Below are positions 15,440-27,900 of a stretch of 64,000 nucleotides of DNA, piece after piece. A model generated the notes under the pieces. It was not told the DNA's origin, did not search any database, and was given only the letters and a program-made list of their open reading frames with translations. Location: positions 55,958,220 to 56,022,219 of the forward strand of contig OY282609.1 of assembly GCA_958298945.1 (NCBI GenBank), read 5' to 3'. How positions within the stretch are numbered: position 1 is the stretch's first letter; every line of letters starts with the position of its first letter. Made by a program: the position numbers and the translations under genes. This DNA is from Atherix ibis (Eukaryota > Arthropoda > Insecta > Diptera > Athericidae).

Positions 15440-16010
15440 TTTATTATTTTATTTTGAAGTATAATCGATGCAATTATGTTTTAAAAATAACATCACTCAA
15501 ATGGCCGTCTCAGCTCCGTTTACAGAACCGAATACGATGGTTCCAATTTTGTACCACCTTTTTCAATAAATCCGGCCTTATTTTTCAGTTATTTGGCGTA
15601 GACCAATAAGTTCAAATAACCCCACAAGTAGAGGGCAAAATTGCTAAACTACAACTTCTTCGTGGCAATTGTATATCTGCATTTCTTGAAATTATCAATT
15701 TCGGCAAATATGGGCTGTGTGGCATGTAGCGATGTCTTGTTGAAACCACACATTTATTAAATAAATATCTTCCAATTCAGGCCACAAAAAGTTCGTTATC
15801 CTTGATCGAGGCAACTCCTTTCTCATTATGAAAAAAATAAATACCGATGATGGCACTCTGCCATAAACCACACAAAACGGTCCTCTTTTCGACATGTAAA
15901 GGGTTCCTCCTCCTGAACAATTTGTGGAATGGCTTTTTAGTAAAGTAACAAGAATTTTGTTTATTCGCCGATACAGAGAGATGAAAATGCACCTCATCTA
16001 AATTTTGGAA
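15440..16010 (-). mobile_element. decayed DD41D mariner relic
   Basis: The minus strand contains recognisable DD41D transposase pieces: FLWPELEDI, VWFQQD-ATCHTA, and a C-terminal HLSDV-FKT near 15490. Spacing and order match the copies at 8867 and 40576, but there are many indels. No terminal repeats or target duplication could be found. It may once have been a full copy. Confidence 0.75.
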
Positions 16011-18498
16011 ATTTTTAACAAAAACTTATAAGTATAAATTTACCTGCTTTATTTTCAATCAAATCTTAATGAAAAATATTAAATAAGTCTTCTTCAGACC
16101 TGGTTCAATACTTTCATGTTTTTAGGAACATGACTCAATAGACATTTACAGCCATCGTTTAAGAGCAAATATTAAAATATTCGTAAAGGTATGAAAAAAT
16201 TACACTTGGCGGCATATTACTTAAACTATTAAAAATGGAACTGAGAATGATGATGCAGATCATGGGTTTGGGTATGATTGCAAGACTACCGCCAAAAGTG
16301 ACCACAATTCCGATAAAGCACCCACATTCATAATCGTACCTGTTACATCTTCTAGATTTATTATTTGTTCATAAACAATTTTAAATAATATTCGCTTAAT
16401 AATTAAAATACTCGATTAATAAAATAAATGATGGTGTATCGGTAACCATGTCATAGACACACTCGTAAATTTGCATTCAAAACCGTTGATAATTGGTGGA
16501 TTGGTTGGCGGTTGTTGATTTGTTAACTTTGTGCTCGGCAATTATCCGCTTTTGTGAGAACGTCAATAAAATGCTATGCTTTGTGGTAATGCTCGTAGAA
16601 GCTAAATAAACACGATCACCTGAGGGGAGACAAGTTAGCATCGATTTTCATTTGGAAAAGCATAATTTTTCTTAATTTGCTCTCTTGTTGGTGTGATTGG
16701 TGGTGGTGCTACTATGGCGCTACCACTTATTTTCAATGCTGCTGTTAATGCTCGAATGTCTATTACGAGGATTAAGTTGGCAGGTAACATACTCCAGCAG
16801 GTATTCCAAGTCAGCTACCGATGGTTGGCATTCAATTCGTAAGCGTGCAAGTGCAAACATAGACAAACTGGTCACGAGTAAATGGCGGATCAAAAGCGGC
16901 AAGCCGAAAAAGACTAACACAAATCGGAATTGTTAGCAGTAATTGAGCGCGTGAGACAATTTTTGTATGCGCACCTTATTTACTTTGATTCATCATAATA
17001 TCTTTGCATTTACCAATTTTCTGTAAATTACTTTCTATGCAGATATGGTTGATGGACGTATGAGCACAAACAAGACTCGAAAGAATACGTGGAATTGACA
17101 CTAGAAAAAGCAACTTTAAAAGTGCATATCTTGTCGGTCTGAGAAAGGAAAATACTCTTTAAGATGGTGCAACGATTGAGAGGCGGGAGATACGATGGAA
17201 GTACTCATCACAATGTTGAATGTCGTATGAAAGGGCATAAAATTGAAGAAATTTTCAAATCAAATATCATAAAGTGTGCTGTGCGTACGAACATTCCTGC
17301 CTGCCTTCTTCTCATCATTCTTTATGTACTCTCACCCCGCTCCACCATTACCCTCTGACTTAATCTACTCTCCTGTTTGCCATCGAGTGAAGAAAGCCAA
17401 GAATCTGTTCGGTTCCCATGACTGTTTTTACAGCTAACAGCAACTCATTAAAACTATTTACGCAAAACATTCATTCTTTGAGACTAAAAGTCATGTCTGC
17501 CTATAAGCATCCTCTATATCCCCTTAATCTATTGGCTTTGGGGATTGTGGCACTCACTACTCATGATCCATTCCATCCACTGATATTGTCAAGAAATCAC
17601 CAACATATACCCAGGGAAGAAGATGGCACAGGTATTCCATACTTTCAGTTCCTCTCACACGGTTTTGTGTCGATTTTCTATTGTTTTACTTCTTTATTGC
17701 CTTTCAAAGGTAATTCATAGTTTTTTGATAATACAAAAAAAAAATCAACAAATTTCACAAATAAAAGCTGCTCTTCAATAAATGTTTATTTGTACAAACG
17801 AAGAAAAAATTAGAAAAATTGTACGTGCACTTATGTTATGTGAACAGAATTGGTAGATAATCAATTAGAGCAAGAAGAAGAATAGGTAAAAATGAGCTCG
17901 TTTACGTGAGCTTTACTCTTTCAAATAATTATGTGCTCCCATTCATTGATTCCAATTTTTATAATTTATTCTTAAATTTCTCAAAAGTTACGTTTTATTT
18001 CTGTTTAAGAACTCAGGCAATTCTTGCGGTTATTCTAATTGAAATTCTTCAAAATTCAAAGTGTCATTACTTATTTAGAAAATCAATTTCGTCTGCACAG
18101 ATAGGACATTGCACCTGAAAACTTTACAATGGAAGTATGATGTTTGCAGAAGATCAATTATAGATAAAATTAGATAAGGCTATATATATTTCAGATGGCA
18201 TATTCAGAAATGTACCAATCAGCGATAGGTTATAGAAAAACCGTGTCTAGCTCAATTTTGTGTATTTTGTAGCTCAACATTTTTAGAGTCCATATAAATA
18301 AATAACCCGGTCCATACTTTATAGTTAATCACCTTTGACGACAGGTTGTAACTATCGTACACGGACCCATAATGGAGTAGAATCTTATATATTACAGGGG
18401 TCTGCCAGTACAAAAATCCCCAGCATATTGATTAAATTTGAGCGTATTTTGATTGAATTGGATCCACATTTCGAAAGGTCTTGAAAATTTCTCTTAAA
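16011..18498. other. non-coding, no gene assigned
   Basis: The part 16240-17700 is less AT-rich than the rest and holds short frames (16697-16936, 17418-17720) without recognisable domains, splice context or family. It could be an intron or regulatory DNA upstream of the Wnt gene. Confidence 0.5.
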
Positions 18499-18500
18499 TA

Positions 18501-19180
18501 CCAGGGGTATAAGCTTAAATCCGCTGTTTGGTCATACATGACGTGAGTGAGCATATTAAGCTACCATGGGCACGCCATACTTTTCTTTTATGAGTTTGAC
18601 ATCTGTCAACATTAATCAGTGCACATTGTCAGCAATTTCGTACAACACGGAAGACGATGCTGTGCGTTTGGTGGGATCAGCAGGGTATCGTCTACTATGA
18701 GATGTTGAAACCTGGTGAAATTGTCAATGCCCACCGCTACCATCAACAACTGATTAAATTGCACCGTGCTCTACGTGAAAAAAGGACGGATTATCAACAA
18801 AGACATGACAAGCTGATTTTCCTGCACGACAACGCACCATCGCACATGTCAAAAATGGTCCGAAACTACTTGGAGACACTCAACTGGGAGGTGCTACCGT
18901 ACCCCGCTTATTCACCAGACCTGGTCCATTCCGACTACCACCTGCTTTCGTCGATGGGCCATGCGCTCGCTGAGCACCACTTCGATTCTTACGAAGACGT
19001 CCGAAAATGGCTCGAAAGAAAAGGAATTTTTTTGGCGTGGTATCCATAAATTGCCCGAGAGATGGAAAAAATGTGTAGCTAGCGAGGGCAAGTAATTTGA
19101 ATAAATTTGTCATTGCTTTCTATGAAACAACATGTGTTTTTTTTAACTAAAAAACAGCGGATTTAAGCTTATACACGTGG
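18501..19180 (+). mobile_element. mariner copy A2 (mauritiana-like), internally deleted
   Basis: Termini CCAGGGGTATAAGCTTAAAT and the complement ending ATACACGTGG are flanked by TA (18499-18500, 19181-19182). At 680 bp it lacks the region from the 5' untranslated part (about 18646) to the middle of the transposase, so the first catalytic block is gone. Confidence 0.92.
18657..19098 (+). pseudogene. C-terminal half of mariner transposase in A2
   Basis: The frame runs from MLCVWWDQQGIVYYEMLKPG through HDNAPSHMSK and SPDLVHSDYH to KWLERKG, where a deletion of about 20 bp shifts the frame. The remaining WHGIHKLPERW-like end is out of frame. The N-terminal DNA-binding domain and first Asp are absent. 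Confidence 0.88.
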
Positions 19181-19199
19181 TATAATTTCGTACAAAACC

Positions 19200-20000
19200 A
19201 ACAAAACACATCAACTCTAACAAAAGTACTGGATCCCGGACCAGCTACCGAGACAAGTGATAGATACTTCCCCAGTAGTTGGTGAAAATACTAATCAAAT
19301 AAATAATAAAATTATGTTTCAAGTTCCCAGGAGTCTTGCTCCAACAAATTTTAAACTTTCCAAAATTAAATATGCTATTATTCACCTCTTCATTAAAAAA
19401 GCTCGTGGTTACAATCTAACAACTATTTCTACTCAGGAAGATATAACAAAATACCTCCCTGAGTATGTTGGAATATATTTTTAATTGTAGTTACTTAAAT
19501 GAAATTTAAACCAAAAAAAAGCAGTGAATTCTTCATCTTCGAAAAGATGTTAACGCTCTTACCAATACTTGATAAAATTTTGAAAAACTTATAATTAAAT
19601 GACTTTATCAGTTTCTGGAAAGAATGATAGAATTATTCCTGGTTCCGATCTAAACACTCCCCAATCCAGCAATGCCATCGTGTTGTTATATTATCTTAAG
19701 AGAAAGGAGTATTGCCCAGAAGTATTCTTAGATATTTCCTATACTTTTGACGAGTTTTGTTTTGTTACTACAGAATTCCCAGAAATATATTATTCTATAT
19801 ATTATTTATACCTCTCTACCTAGACAGATAATACAGCCATACTTACTTGCTGCCCATATAAATTTGAACATAGCTTCCAATAATTTACAATCCTCCATTA
19901 TGGGGTATAGAGTGAAGGTAATTGAACAGAAGAGTGATCACAACTTATCCCTTTATGACAATATACTAAAGAGTTTTATTTAGAACTTCATCTAAACAAG
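19200..20000 (+). mobile_element. jockey-like LINE fragment (RT region)
   Basis: Broken + strand frames resemble the reverse transcriptase of jockey-clade elements. LSKIKYAIIHLFIKKARGYN (19354 on) matches the 'KKAPGYD' region before the RT. EYCPEVFLDISYTFDEF (from 19706) matches the RT motif with the first catalytic Asp (FLDISQAFD). Text around 19850-19930 resembles the N-L-Q-S downstream part. Stops and frameshifts are frequent. The next LINE piece begins past the mariner at 20250-21072. Confidence 0.65.
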
Positions 20001-20249
20001 ATATTAAACTAAAACCTACACGTACGTACTATACTATAAAAAGACTTGTTATAAAAAATTGCATTACTATTTATCCTATCCTCAACTTATAAGAGAATAT
20101 TCTTCTTTTATCCTCTTCAAATATACTCATCGAAGACTAAAGAGATAGTCGCCATGGGATTTATTAGAATTCCCACACTATCGTTAGGCGGAGAAATGCC
20201 GATGCGTGCTTGTTCCTACATCATTGCTGCACGATATTATAAATTAATA

Positions 20250-21072
20250 TATTGCGTTGGCAACTAAGTGTTCGATTTTCGATTTTTTGCGGCGTTATGT
20301 TGGTACTCATGTCTCTCACTTATAGCGATAAGTTCGGCAATTTTGAATTTTTACCCATTCCACAAATGGAACAAAGAATCTGTTTCGGGAACAAGAAAAA
20401 GTCACAGGAGGCCAGATCTGGGGAATACGGTGGCTGCGGCATTATAAGTGTGTTGTTTTTGGCCAAAAATTCGCGCACAAGCAACGATGCGTGAGCAGGG
20501 GCGTTATCATGGTGCAAAAGCCAATTTTTGTTCTTCCACAAATCCGGGCGTTTCTGGCGGATTGCTTCGCGCATAAATTGCAGGTAATATTCGTTATTGG
20601 CTGTTCTACCCTGTGGCAAGAACTCATGATGTAGCACGCTTCTTCAATTGAAGAAAACTGTAAGCAAAACCTTCACATTCGACCGAACTTGGCGCGCTTT
20701 TTTCGGTCTTCGCTCGTACGGCGGCTTTCATTGGGATGATTCAGCTTTGGTTTCCACGCCATAATCATAAACCCCATGATTCGTCACCAGTTATGACCCT
20801 CTGGAGCAAATTTGGGTCGTCGCGGACAGAGTCCAACAGCTCCTTAGCAATGTTAATGCGATGCTGTTTTTGGTCGAAAATGGGCAAAAATTGAAGACGA
20901 GCCAAAACACGTATAAGCAAAGCAGCTGTCAAAAATTAACTGAACATTCAAAATTTCCGAACTTGTCGGCATAAGTGAGAGACATGAGTACCAACATAAC
21001 ACCACAAAAATCTAACATACGTAACCCGCGGAAATTCAAAATTCGCGATACTTTTTGAACAGACCTCGTATA
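20250..21072 (-). mobile_element. mariner copy E1 with long terminal repeats, rearranged
   Basis: The right end, complement of CGAGGTCTGTTCAAAAAGTA, lies at about 21053-21070. The left side (20262-20345) is an imperfect inverted copy of 20960-21015 (GTTATGTTGGTACTCATGTC and neighbours), so the arms are over 100 bp long. The outermost left end is missing or replaced. A related element is at 60744. Confidence 0.75.
20300..20960 (-). pseudogene. SETMAR-type mariner transposase relic in E1
   Basis: Minus-strand frames contain VLHHEFLPQGRTANNEYYL, then HHDNAPAHASLLVREFLAKN and YSPDLASCDFFLF: the second and third catalytic Asp (D34D spacing) are kept. The N-terminal and first Asp region (20640-20960) is scrambled by stops. 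The C-terminal end runs into the inverted arm. Confidence 0.78.
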
Positions 21073-21179
21073 ACCCTAAACGGTAGTAATATTCCACAAA
21101 GAACCTAGAATTTACAATCGGCAAATGCTTAACCTGAAACCCTCACACAAAAATATAAGCAAATGAACGTAACTGACGA

Positions 21180-21390
21180 ACACAAACAATCACCCCGACT
21201 CCTAGATAGCACGTCAAAACTGAAACTAATACGGACATACAGAATCGAACTTTAGGTATCGAACATTCTAATTCCCATCGAATCATGAATCCTTCGAATA
21301 ATTATCAATGGCTGCCTTTTATGTACGAAATAAAATTATCTATCGTGAACTAAATGTTCTATTCGTTCTTGTACTGTGCATCTTCGCATC
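21180..21390 (+). mobile_element. jockey-like LINE 3' fragment
   Basis: Short readable pieces, LLDSTSKLKLIRTYRIEL (from about 21200) and RIINGCLLYVRNKIIYREL (from about 21297), resemble the C-terminal region of jockey-clade polymerases where the sequence is like LLxxxSKLxIxxK and ITNAPWYVSNxxLHxDL. Frames are broken. It is probably the continuation of the element at 19200. Confidence 0.5.
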
Positions 21391-21908
21391 TATCCTACCA
21401 CCCTTTAGCTCTTTGCTTAAGAAGCAAGAAACGATCCATCCCCACCCGTCCATTATTCATCCATCAACGTTTGAAAAAGCGATTTCTTAACTTTACAATA
21501 TAAAATAAACTATTCAGTTCTTCTAAACACATCGATGGTTATTTTTCCCTATACATCGTCAAGTTCTTGTATTTTCATCTTAGAAAAAAAGTCTTCTGCT
21601 AAAAAATTGTATGTATTGTAGTTTACAGATAACATTAAAATTATATTTAAAAAATAATATATCGATTATTAAAATTTAAAATAAAAATAAACTTCTCATA
21701 TTTTGTTCAATCTCTCTCGCAAATCGAACCAGTTCAAAATGAATCCATTAAATAGTGAATCATAAATTAAATAGAAATTCTCCACTATTCCATAATGTTA
21801 AAATGTTTATTTACTCCCTCGTCATGATAGATTCAAAATAAATGTTATTTTCTTATTGGTAATTTCACTTATATTAATAAAAAAAAATTTCCTAACAAAC
21901 TTTCTTAC

Positions 21909-21929
21909 CCCCCCCCCCCCCCTCCCCAA
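21909..21929. repeat. poly(C) tract followed by poly(A)
   Basis: About seventeen C residues, a T, four more C and then a run of A. The complementary strand is a G-run that could form a quadruplex. Confidence 0.9.
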
Positions 21930-22439
21930 AAAAAAACACAACCAAACTACTCGCAAAAATGTTTCACTTAAAATTTGTTTAGAATAAATGCCCCATTATC
22001 GGTATCAGAAATTATCAAAAACCATCTTTTCCGGTTAGTGCACATTAATTTGGAGATTTGATAAATAAATAAGCACATTTAAAAAATCTCATCGAGTTAG
22101 GCTTTTTTTTTGCTAACAAAAGCATAAGAGAATTTTTTTTTTTGGAAAAATTAATCAATAAATAAATATGAGAAAATTTTTAGTATTTATTTGTTTAAAT
22201 AATTTCAACGCATGTACATTTTTGTGTATATTTAATTTTAAACTTGAAAGAGTTGTGTACGCGAGAAATAAAAATAAATATTGAAAAAAAATTGAAAGCC
22301 TTCTTTTTTTGAAAGTAACGAAGAACATAAAAAGTCACTTTAGTCATGAAGATAGTGTAAACAAATTTGCCGTAGTTGCATTTTTAATTGTCAAAACACA
22401 CTTGGAGCTGAGCTTTTGAAAATTTCCTGTAAAACCCAA

Positions 22440-23274
22440 AAAGCAAGAGTGTCTGCTCCGCAGATTCTATTTTGGTCTTGTTCCTATAAGTAGGCTGAAA
22501 TTTGGACTTTGAATAGTCTGGTAGGGGAAGGTGCGTATCTATGTCTCCACTCATTCCATTTTTAAGCCTATTTTCTATTTCCCCTAATCGGAATAATCTA
22601 GGCCTAATCGAAATCGATGTTTCTCTGTGTTGGCCGACAATCGTTTCGTATCAGAAAGTATCTTTGCCGATAAAGGGCCGCCTGCGTCTATACCGTAAAA
22701 CAGCTCCTAGATCTCCAGCGACAGGTTTTCAAATCTGAGAGAAACTCTACTCAGCCTGACTAGGCTAGAATCGACATTTTCCGAAACGATACTTCTACTT
22801 GGTAGATTGGCTGTATGTGATCCATTCACGCCACCTTCTCGAAGGCTGTGGTAATGAAGAAGATTGCGTGATCGTGACGCCAACTTGCTGCGTCGGGGAT
22901 TCGACTTAATCTAAATCTCAGTACTTGATATTGCTATTGTCATTTAAATTTGGTCATTCGAACTAATCGGTTAAGTGTCGTGTTATTCGGTTTAATGTTA
23001 CGTCCTTTAGGTCATTTTCCTTAATTAAGTACAATCGGTAATTTCTTTTATTTTTTTTCCCTAACTTAGCCACCACTAATATTAGTATTGCCCGTTATTA
23101 GTGTAGGTGCACACACAAGATTTCTGAACACGAATAGAGTGGCTAATAAATTTTATTACAAAAATAGTTACATGTATGAAAACATAAAGTAACAGTTTAC
23201 TATTATTAAACAGTGAAAGTGGCGATTGTTTATTGTGTAATTTGGAATAAAGAAAAATTAAGGATTAAACGAAT
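22440..23274 (+). promoter_or_regulatory. Wnt4 upstream region and presumed 5' UTR
   Basis: This is more GC-balanced than its surroundings. A TCAGT-type initiator-like sequence lies at about 22918-22923, but no TATA box or DPE fits it convincingly, so the transcription start is not fixed. The 22500-22900 part is non-coding by eye and could include an unrecognised repeat. The assignment follows only from the adjacent signal-peptide exon. Confidence 0.3.
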
Positions 23275-23333
23275 ATGGGCTCAAAGTTTGGAATACTACT
23301 CTGGTTGGCCTGTGTCATAAGTCTTATTGATGG
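23275..23333 (+). CDS. Wnt4: Wnt4 exon 1 (signal-peptide exon, predicted)
   Basis: The ATG has A at -3 and G at +4 and is preceded by an in-frame TAA at 23266-23268, which fixes the start. Nineteen codons plus two bases encode a charged start (MGSK) followed by a hydrophobic core (FGILLWLACVISLI), a typical secretory signal peptide. The exon ends GATGG, followed by the strong donor GTAAGC at 23334. The interrupted Gly codon (GG plus one base) matches the phase of the exon 2 acceptor at 58142. Its place upstream on the same strand as Wnt exon 2, which lacks a signal peptide of its own, supports assignment to that gene. Drosophila Wnt4 has a long low-complexity N-terminal region that I do not find here, so an additional exon inside the intron is possible. 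A transcript would settle it. Confidence 0.6.
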
Positions 23334-23519
23334 GTAAGCTTTAGAGTAGATACACAGAAAGCGGTCTTTTTTTTTTTTAAAAACAATTTTGTAAAATTTT
23401 TATCCTCAATATTAATAGCTTATCTTAACAGAGATTAAGAAAAAGAGTTATTAAATAAAAAAAAAGATGTCAGAACAATAGTTTAAATTTTTTTGTTTTA
23501 TTTGAATTTTTTTAAAAAA

Positions 23520-26500
23520 TATTGCAGTCAAAAATTAATTTTTAAGGAATAGAATCTATCTTTTCTTATTTAGTATTAATAATTATTAATATTATCAAAA
23601 TTTTTAAAAATCGTTTTGGAAGGTTGCAGTTAAAAATTAATTTTTTAAGGAGTGGAATCTATCCTTTCTGGTTTAGAAATTATTAATATTATAAAATCTT
23701 TTAGAAAAGTTGCAGTCAAAAATTAATTTTTTAAGGACTAGAATATATCCTTTCTGATTTAGAAATTATTAATATTTTTGAAATTTTTTAAACCGTTTTG
23801 GAAGGTTGCAGTTAAAAATTATTTTTTTAAGGACTAGAATCTATCCTTTCTGATTTATAAATTAGAAATACTATCAAAATTTTTAAAATCTCTTAGAAAG
23901 GTTGCAGTCAAAATTTAATTTTTTAAGGACTAGAATCTATATTTTCTGATTTAGATACTAAAAATATTTCCGAAATTTATAAAATTTTTTAGAAAAGTTG
24001 CAGTCAAAAATTAATTTTTTAAAGGACTAGAATCTATCTTTTCCGATTTAGACACTAAAAATATTTTCGAAATATCTAAATTTTTTTAGAAAGGTTGCTG
24101 TTAAAAATTAATTTTTTAAGGACTAGAATCTATTTTTTCTGATTTAGAAATTATTAATATTTTCGAAATTTTTTAAATCGTTTTGGAAGGTTGCAGTTAA
24201 AAATTATTTTTTTAAGGACTAGAATCTATCTTTTCTGATTTAGAAATTAGAAATATTATCGAAATTTTTAAAATCTCTTAGAAAGGTTGCAGTTAAAATT
24301 TAATTTTTTAAGGACTAGAATCTATCTTTTCTGATTTAGACACTAAAAATATTTTCGAAATTTATAAATTTTTTAGAAAGGTTGCAGTTAAAAATTAATT
24401 TTTTAAAGGACTAGAATCTATCTTTTCTGATTTAGACACTAAAAATATTTTCGAAATTTATAAATTTTTTAGAAAGGTTGCAGTTAAAAATTAATTTTTT
24501 AAGGACTAGAATCTATCTTTTCTGATTTAGACACTAAAAATATTTTCGAAATTTATAAATTTTTTAGAAAGGTTGCAGTTAAAATTTAATTTTTTAAGGA
24601 CTAGAATCTATCTTTTCTGATTTAGACACTAAAAATATTTTCGAAATTTATAAATTTTTTAGAAAGGTTGCAGTTAAAAATTAATTTTTTAAAGGACTAG
24701 AATCTATCTTTTCTGATTTAGACACTAAAAATATTTTCGAAATTTATAAATTTTTTAGAAAGGTTGCAGTTAAAAATTAATTTTTTAAGGACTAGAATCT
24801 ATCTTTTCTGATTTAGACACTAAAAATATTTTCGAAATTTATAAATTTTTTAGAAAGGTTGCAGTTAAAATTTAATTTTTTAAGGACTAGAATCTATCTT
24901 TTCTGATTTAGACACTAAAAATATTTTCGAAATTTATAAATTTTTTAGAAAGGTTGCAGTTAAAAATTAATTTTTTAAGGACTAGAATCTATCTTTTCCG
25001 ATTTAGGCACTAAAAATGTTATCGAAATTTCTAAAATTTTTAGAAAGGTTGCTGTTAAAAATTAATTTTTTAAGGACTAGAATCTATTTTTTCTGATTTA
25101 GACACTAAAAATATTTTCGAAATATCTAAATTTTTTTAGAAAGGTTGCAGTTAAAAATTAATTTTTTAAGGACTAGAATCTATCTTTTCTGATTTAGACA
25201 CTAAAAATATTTTCGAAATATCTAAATTTCTTTTAGAAAGGTTGCAGTTAAAAATTAATTTTTTAAGGACTAGAATCTATCTTTTCCGATTTAGACACTA
25301 AAAATATTTTCGAATTATCTAAATTTTTTTTAGAAAGGTTGCAGTTAAAAATTAATTTTTTAAGGACTAGAATCTATCTTTTCTGATTTAGACACTAAAA
25401 ATATTTTCGAAATTTATAAATTTTTTAGAAAGGTTGCAGTTAAATATTAATTTTTTAAGGACTAGAATCTATCTTTTCCGATTTAGACACTAAAAATATT
25501 TTCGAATTATCTAAAATTTTTTTAGAAAGGTTGCAGTTAAAAATTAATTTTTTAAGGACTAGAATCTATCTTTTCTGATTTAGACACTAAAAATATTTTC
25601 GAAATTTATAAATTTTTTAGAAAGGTTGCAGTTAAATATTAATTTTTTAAGGACTAGAATCTATCTTTTCCGATTTAGACACTAAAAATATTTTCGAAAT
25701 ATCTAAATTTCTTTTAGAAAGGTTGCAGTTAAAAATTAATTTTTTAAGGACTAGAATCTATCTTTTCCGATTTAGACACTAAAAATATTTTCGAATTATC
25801 TAAATTTTTTTTAGAAAGGTTGCAGTTAAAAATTAATTTTTTAAGGACTAGAATCTATCTTTTCTGATTTAGACACTAAAAATATTTTCGAAATTTATAA
25901 ATTTTTTAGAAAGGTTGCAGTTAAATATTAATTTTTTAAGGACTAGAATCTATCTTTTCCGATTTAGACACTAAAAATATTTTCGAAATTTATAATTTTT
26001 TTAGAAAGGTTGCAGTTAAATATTAATTTTTTAAGGACTAGAATCTATCTTTTCCGATTTAGAACTAAAAATATTTTCGAAATATGTAAATTTTTTTAGA
26101 AAGGTTGCAGTTAAAAATTAATTTTTTAAGGACTAGAATCCATCTTTTCTGATTTAGAAATTAGAAATATTATCGAAATTTTTAAAATCTCTTAGAAAGG
26201 TTGCAGTTAAAATTTAATTTTTTAAGGACTAGAATCTATCTTTTCTGATTTAGACACTAAAAATATTTTCGAAATATCTAAATTTTTTTAGAAAGGTTGC
26301 AGTTAAAAATTAATTTTTTAAAGGACTAGAATCTATCTTTTCTGATTTAGAAATTAGAAATATTATCGAAATTTTTAAAATCTCTTAGAAAGGTTGCAGT
26401 TAAAATTTAATTTTTTAAGGACTAGAATCTATCTTTTCTGATTTAGACACTAAAAATATTTTCGAAATTTCTGAAATTTTTTAGAAAGGTTGCAGTTAAA

Positions 26501-26745
26501 AATTAATTTTTTAAGGACTGGAATATATCCTTTCTGGTTTAGAAATTATTCATATTTTCGAAATTTCTAAAATCTTTTAGAAAGGTTACAGTCAAAAATA
26601 ATTTTTTTAAGAACTAGAACCCATCTTTCCTGGTTTGAAAATTATTAATATTTTTGAAATTTTTAAATTCTTTAGAAAGGTTGCAGTCAAAATTGAAATT
26701 TTTAAGTACTTTAATCCATCCTTTTTGATTTAGAAATTATAAATA
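23520..26745. repeat. 95-bp tandem array, about 33 copies
   Basis: The unit contains GGTTGCAGTTAAAAATTAAT, then TTTTTTAAGGACTAGAATCT, ATCTTTTCTGATTTAGACAC and TAAAAATATTTTCGAAATTT. Neighbouring GGTTGCAG starts are 95-96 bp apart (for example 24571, 24666, 24762). The central copies (24300-25000) are nearly identical, while the edges are diverged, as expected for arrays homogenised by unequal exchange. It starts about 190 bp downstream of the Wnt4 exon 1 donor. Confidence 0.95.
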
Positions 26746-27399
26746 TTTCCTGTGCTCCTATAGAACTGCTTATATTTACTAGAACCGCTCTCTTGTGCTT
26801 CTGTAGACCCAATAATTCCCCAAATATTAAAAAAAAGAAGAAAAAACTCCGAATGATAATGAATAGAATAATAGTTTTTCTGAGATTTAAATTAACTGCC
26901 ATAATTATATATAATAATATATTTTATATAGTATAATTATACTATCACCTGTGTTTACTACTGAATTGGAAGTGCTAATGTTCTTTACATAATAAAAAAA
27001 AATTCTTTAATAAATGAAAGCCTAAACTTATATCTCTGGATTGTAGTCTTTTTGTAAGCTTTCAGAAAATAACTTATATTTAAATTTTTCAAAAACAGAA
27101 TTAAAAAAAAAATCCCACAGCCACTAAGGCATAGAGTTTAATACGGTCACGTTCATTTATTGCTTAAGAAAATATTAATGATAATTGGTTATGTAAATGT
27201 TTAAAAAAATGACTTCTACAAAAAGTAATTAAAAAGCCCATTTTCCCAAGCTCATTTTCTTTTAACTCTCCACTCCGCAAATCAAACATTTTTCTACCTC
27301 ATATAAACCTTTAAGTATCCTTTCTATTTTATAATAATTCTTAAAAATTAATCCCAAAACGTCTGTTCATCTTATTATTGAAACCAAGGGTGTGATTCC
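26746..27399. other. non-coding gap in the inferred intron
   Basis: AT-rich, with degenerate traces of the 95-bp repeat at the left edge only. Nothing else seen. Confidence 0.55.
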
Positions 27400-27900
27400 T
27401 TGAATATTAGTTTGGATTCCGAACTGAGCGTTTCACTATGCAGCACTGTCATCTCGTAATCGACTATAAAGCGTGCTCGCTAGAGCAAAAGGAATACTGC
27501 CCAGGTGTATTTCTTGATATTTCGCATGCTTTTCAACCATATATGACACACTGGATTGCTTTGAAAGCTGCAGCAAATATTATCTTCTCCTTATTTTGAC
27601 ATCCTCAAAGCCTATCTGTCAGATAGATTTCAGGTAAATGAAAATATTGCGTTTCCTGACTTTTATTCTATCACCCCTCCTAAGTCCGATTCTCTATTAT
27701 TCCTTGCCACAAGAATATCCTTATCGCAACATATATCGTCAGTACAGCCATTCTTACTCAGAATAAAAATCTCTCCACAGCCATCAATATTTTACAGAAC
27801 CACGTCAACTTCTTAGAAACCTGATTCGAAAGGTGCAGACTAAGGGTTAAGGTGAATGAGCAACAATATGTTCATACTCTTGTTATTATTTGTTTGTAAT
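27400..27900 (+). mobile_element. jockey-like LINE fragment (RT region)
   Basis: EYCPGVFLDISHAFQ (from about 27499) matches the first RT catalytic motif. After a frame change, ILKAYLSDRFQV is readable at about 27600, and further on NILQNHVNFLETW and RCRLRVKVNE (27788-27860). Order and content parallel the fragment at 19600-19950. Many stops. Confidence 0.65.

Noticed and set aside
16697..17720. Possible host exons with frames at 16697-16936 and 17418-17720
   Set aside because: No domain, no convincing splice borders and no family similarity. Base composition alone is not enough.
22918..22960. Initiator plus downstream promoter element for Wnt4
   Set aside because: A TCAGT word is present, but the downstream element does not fit at the required distance, so no transcription start is claimed.
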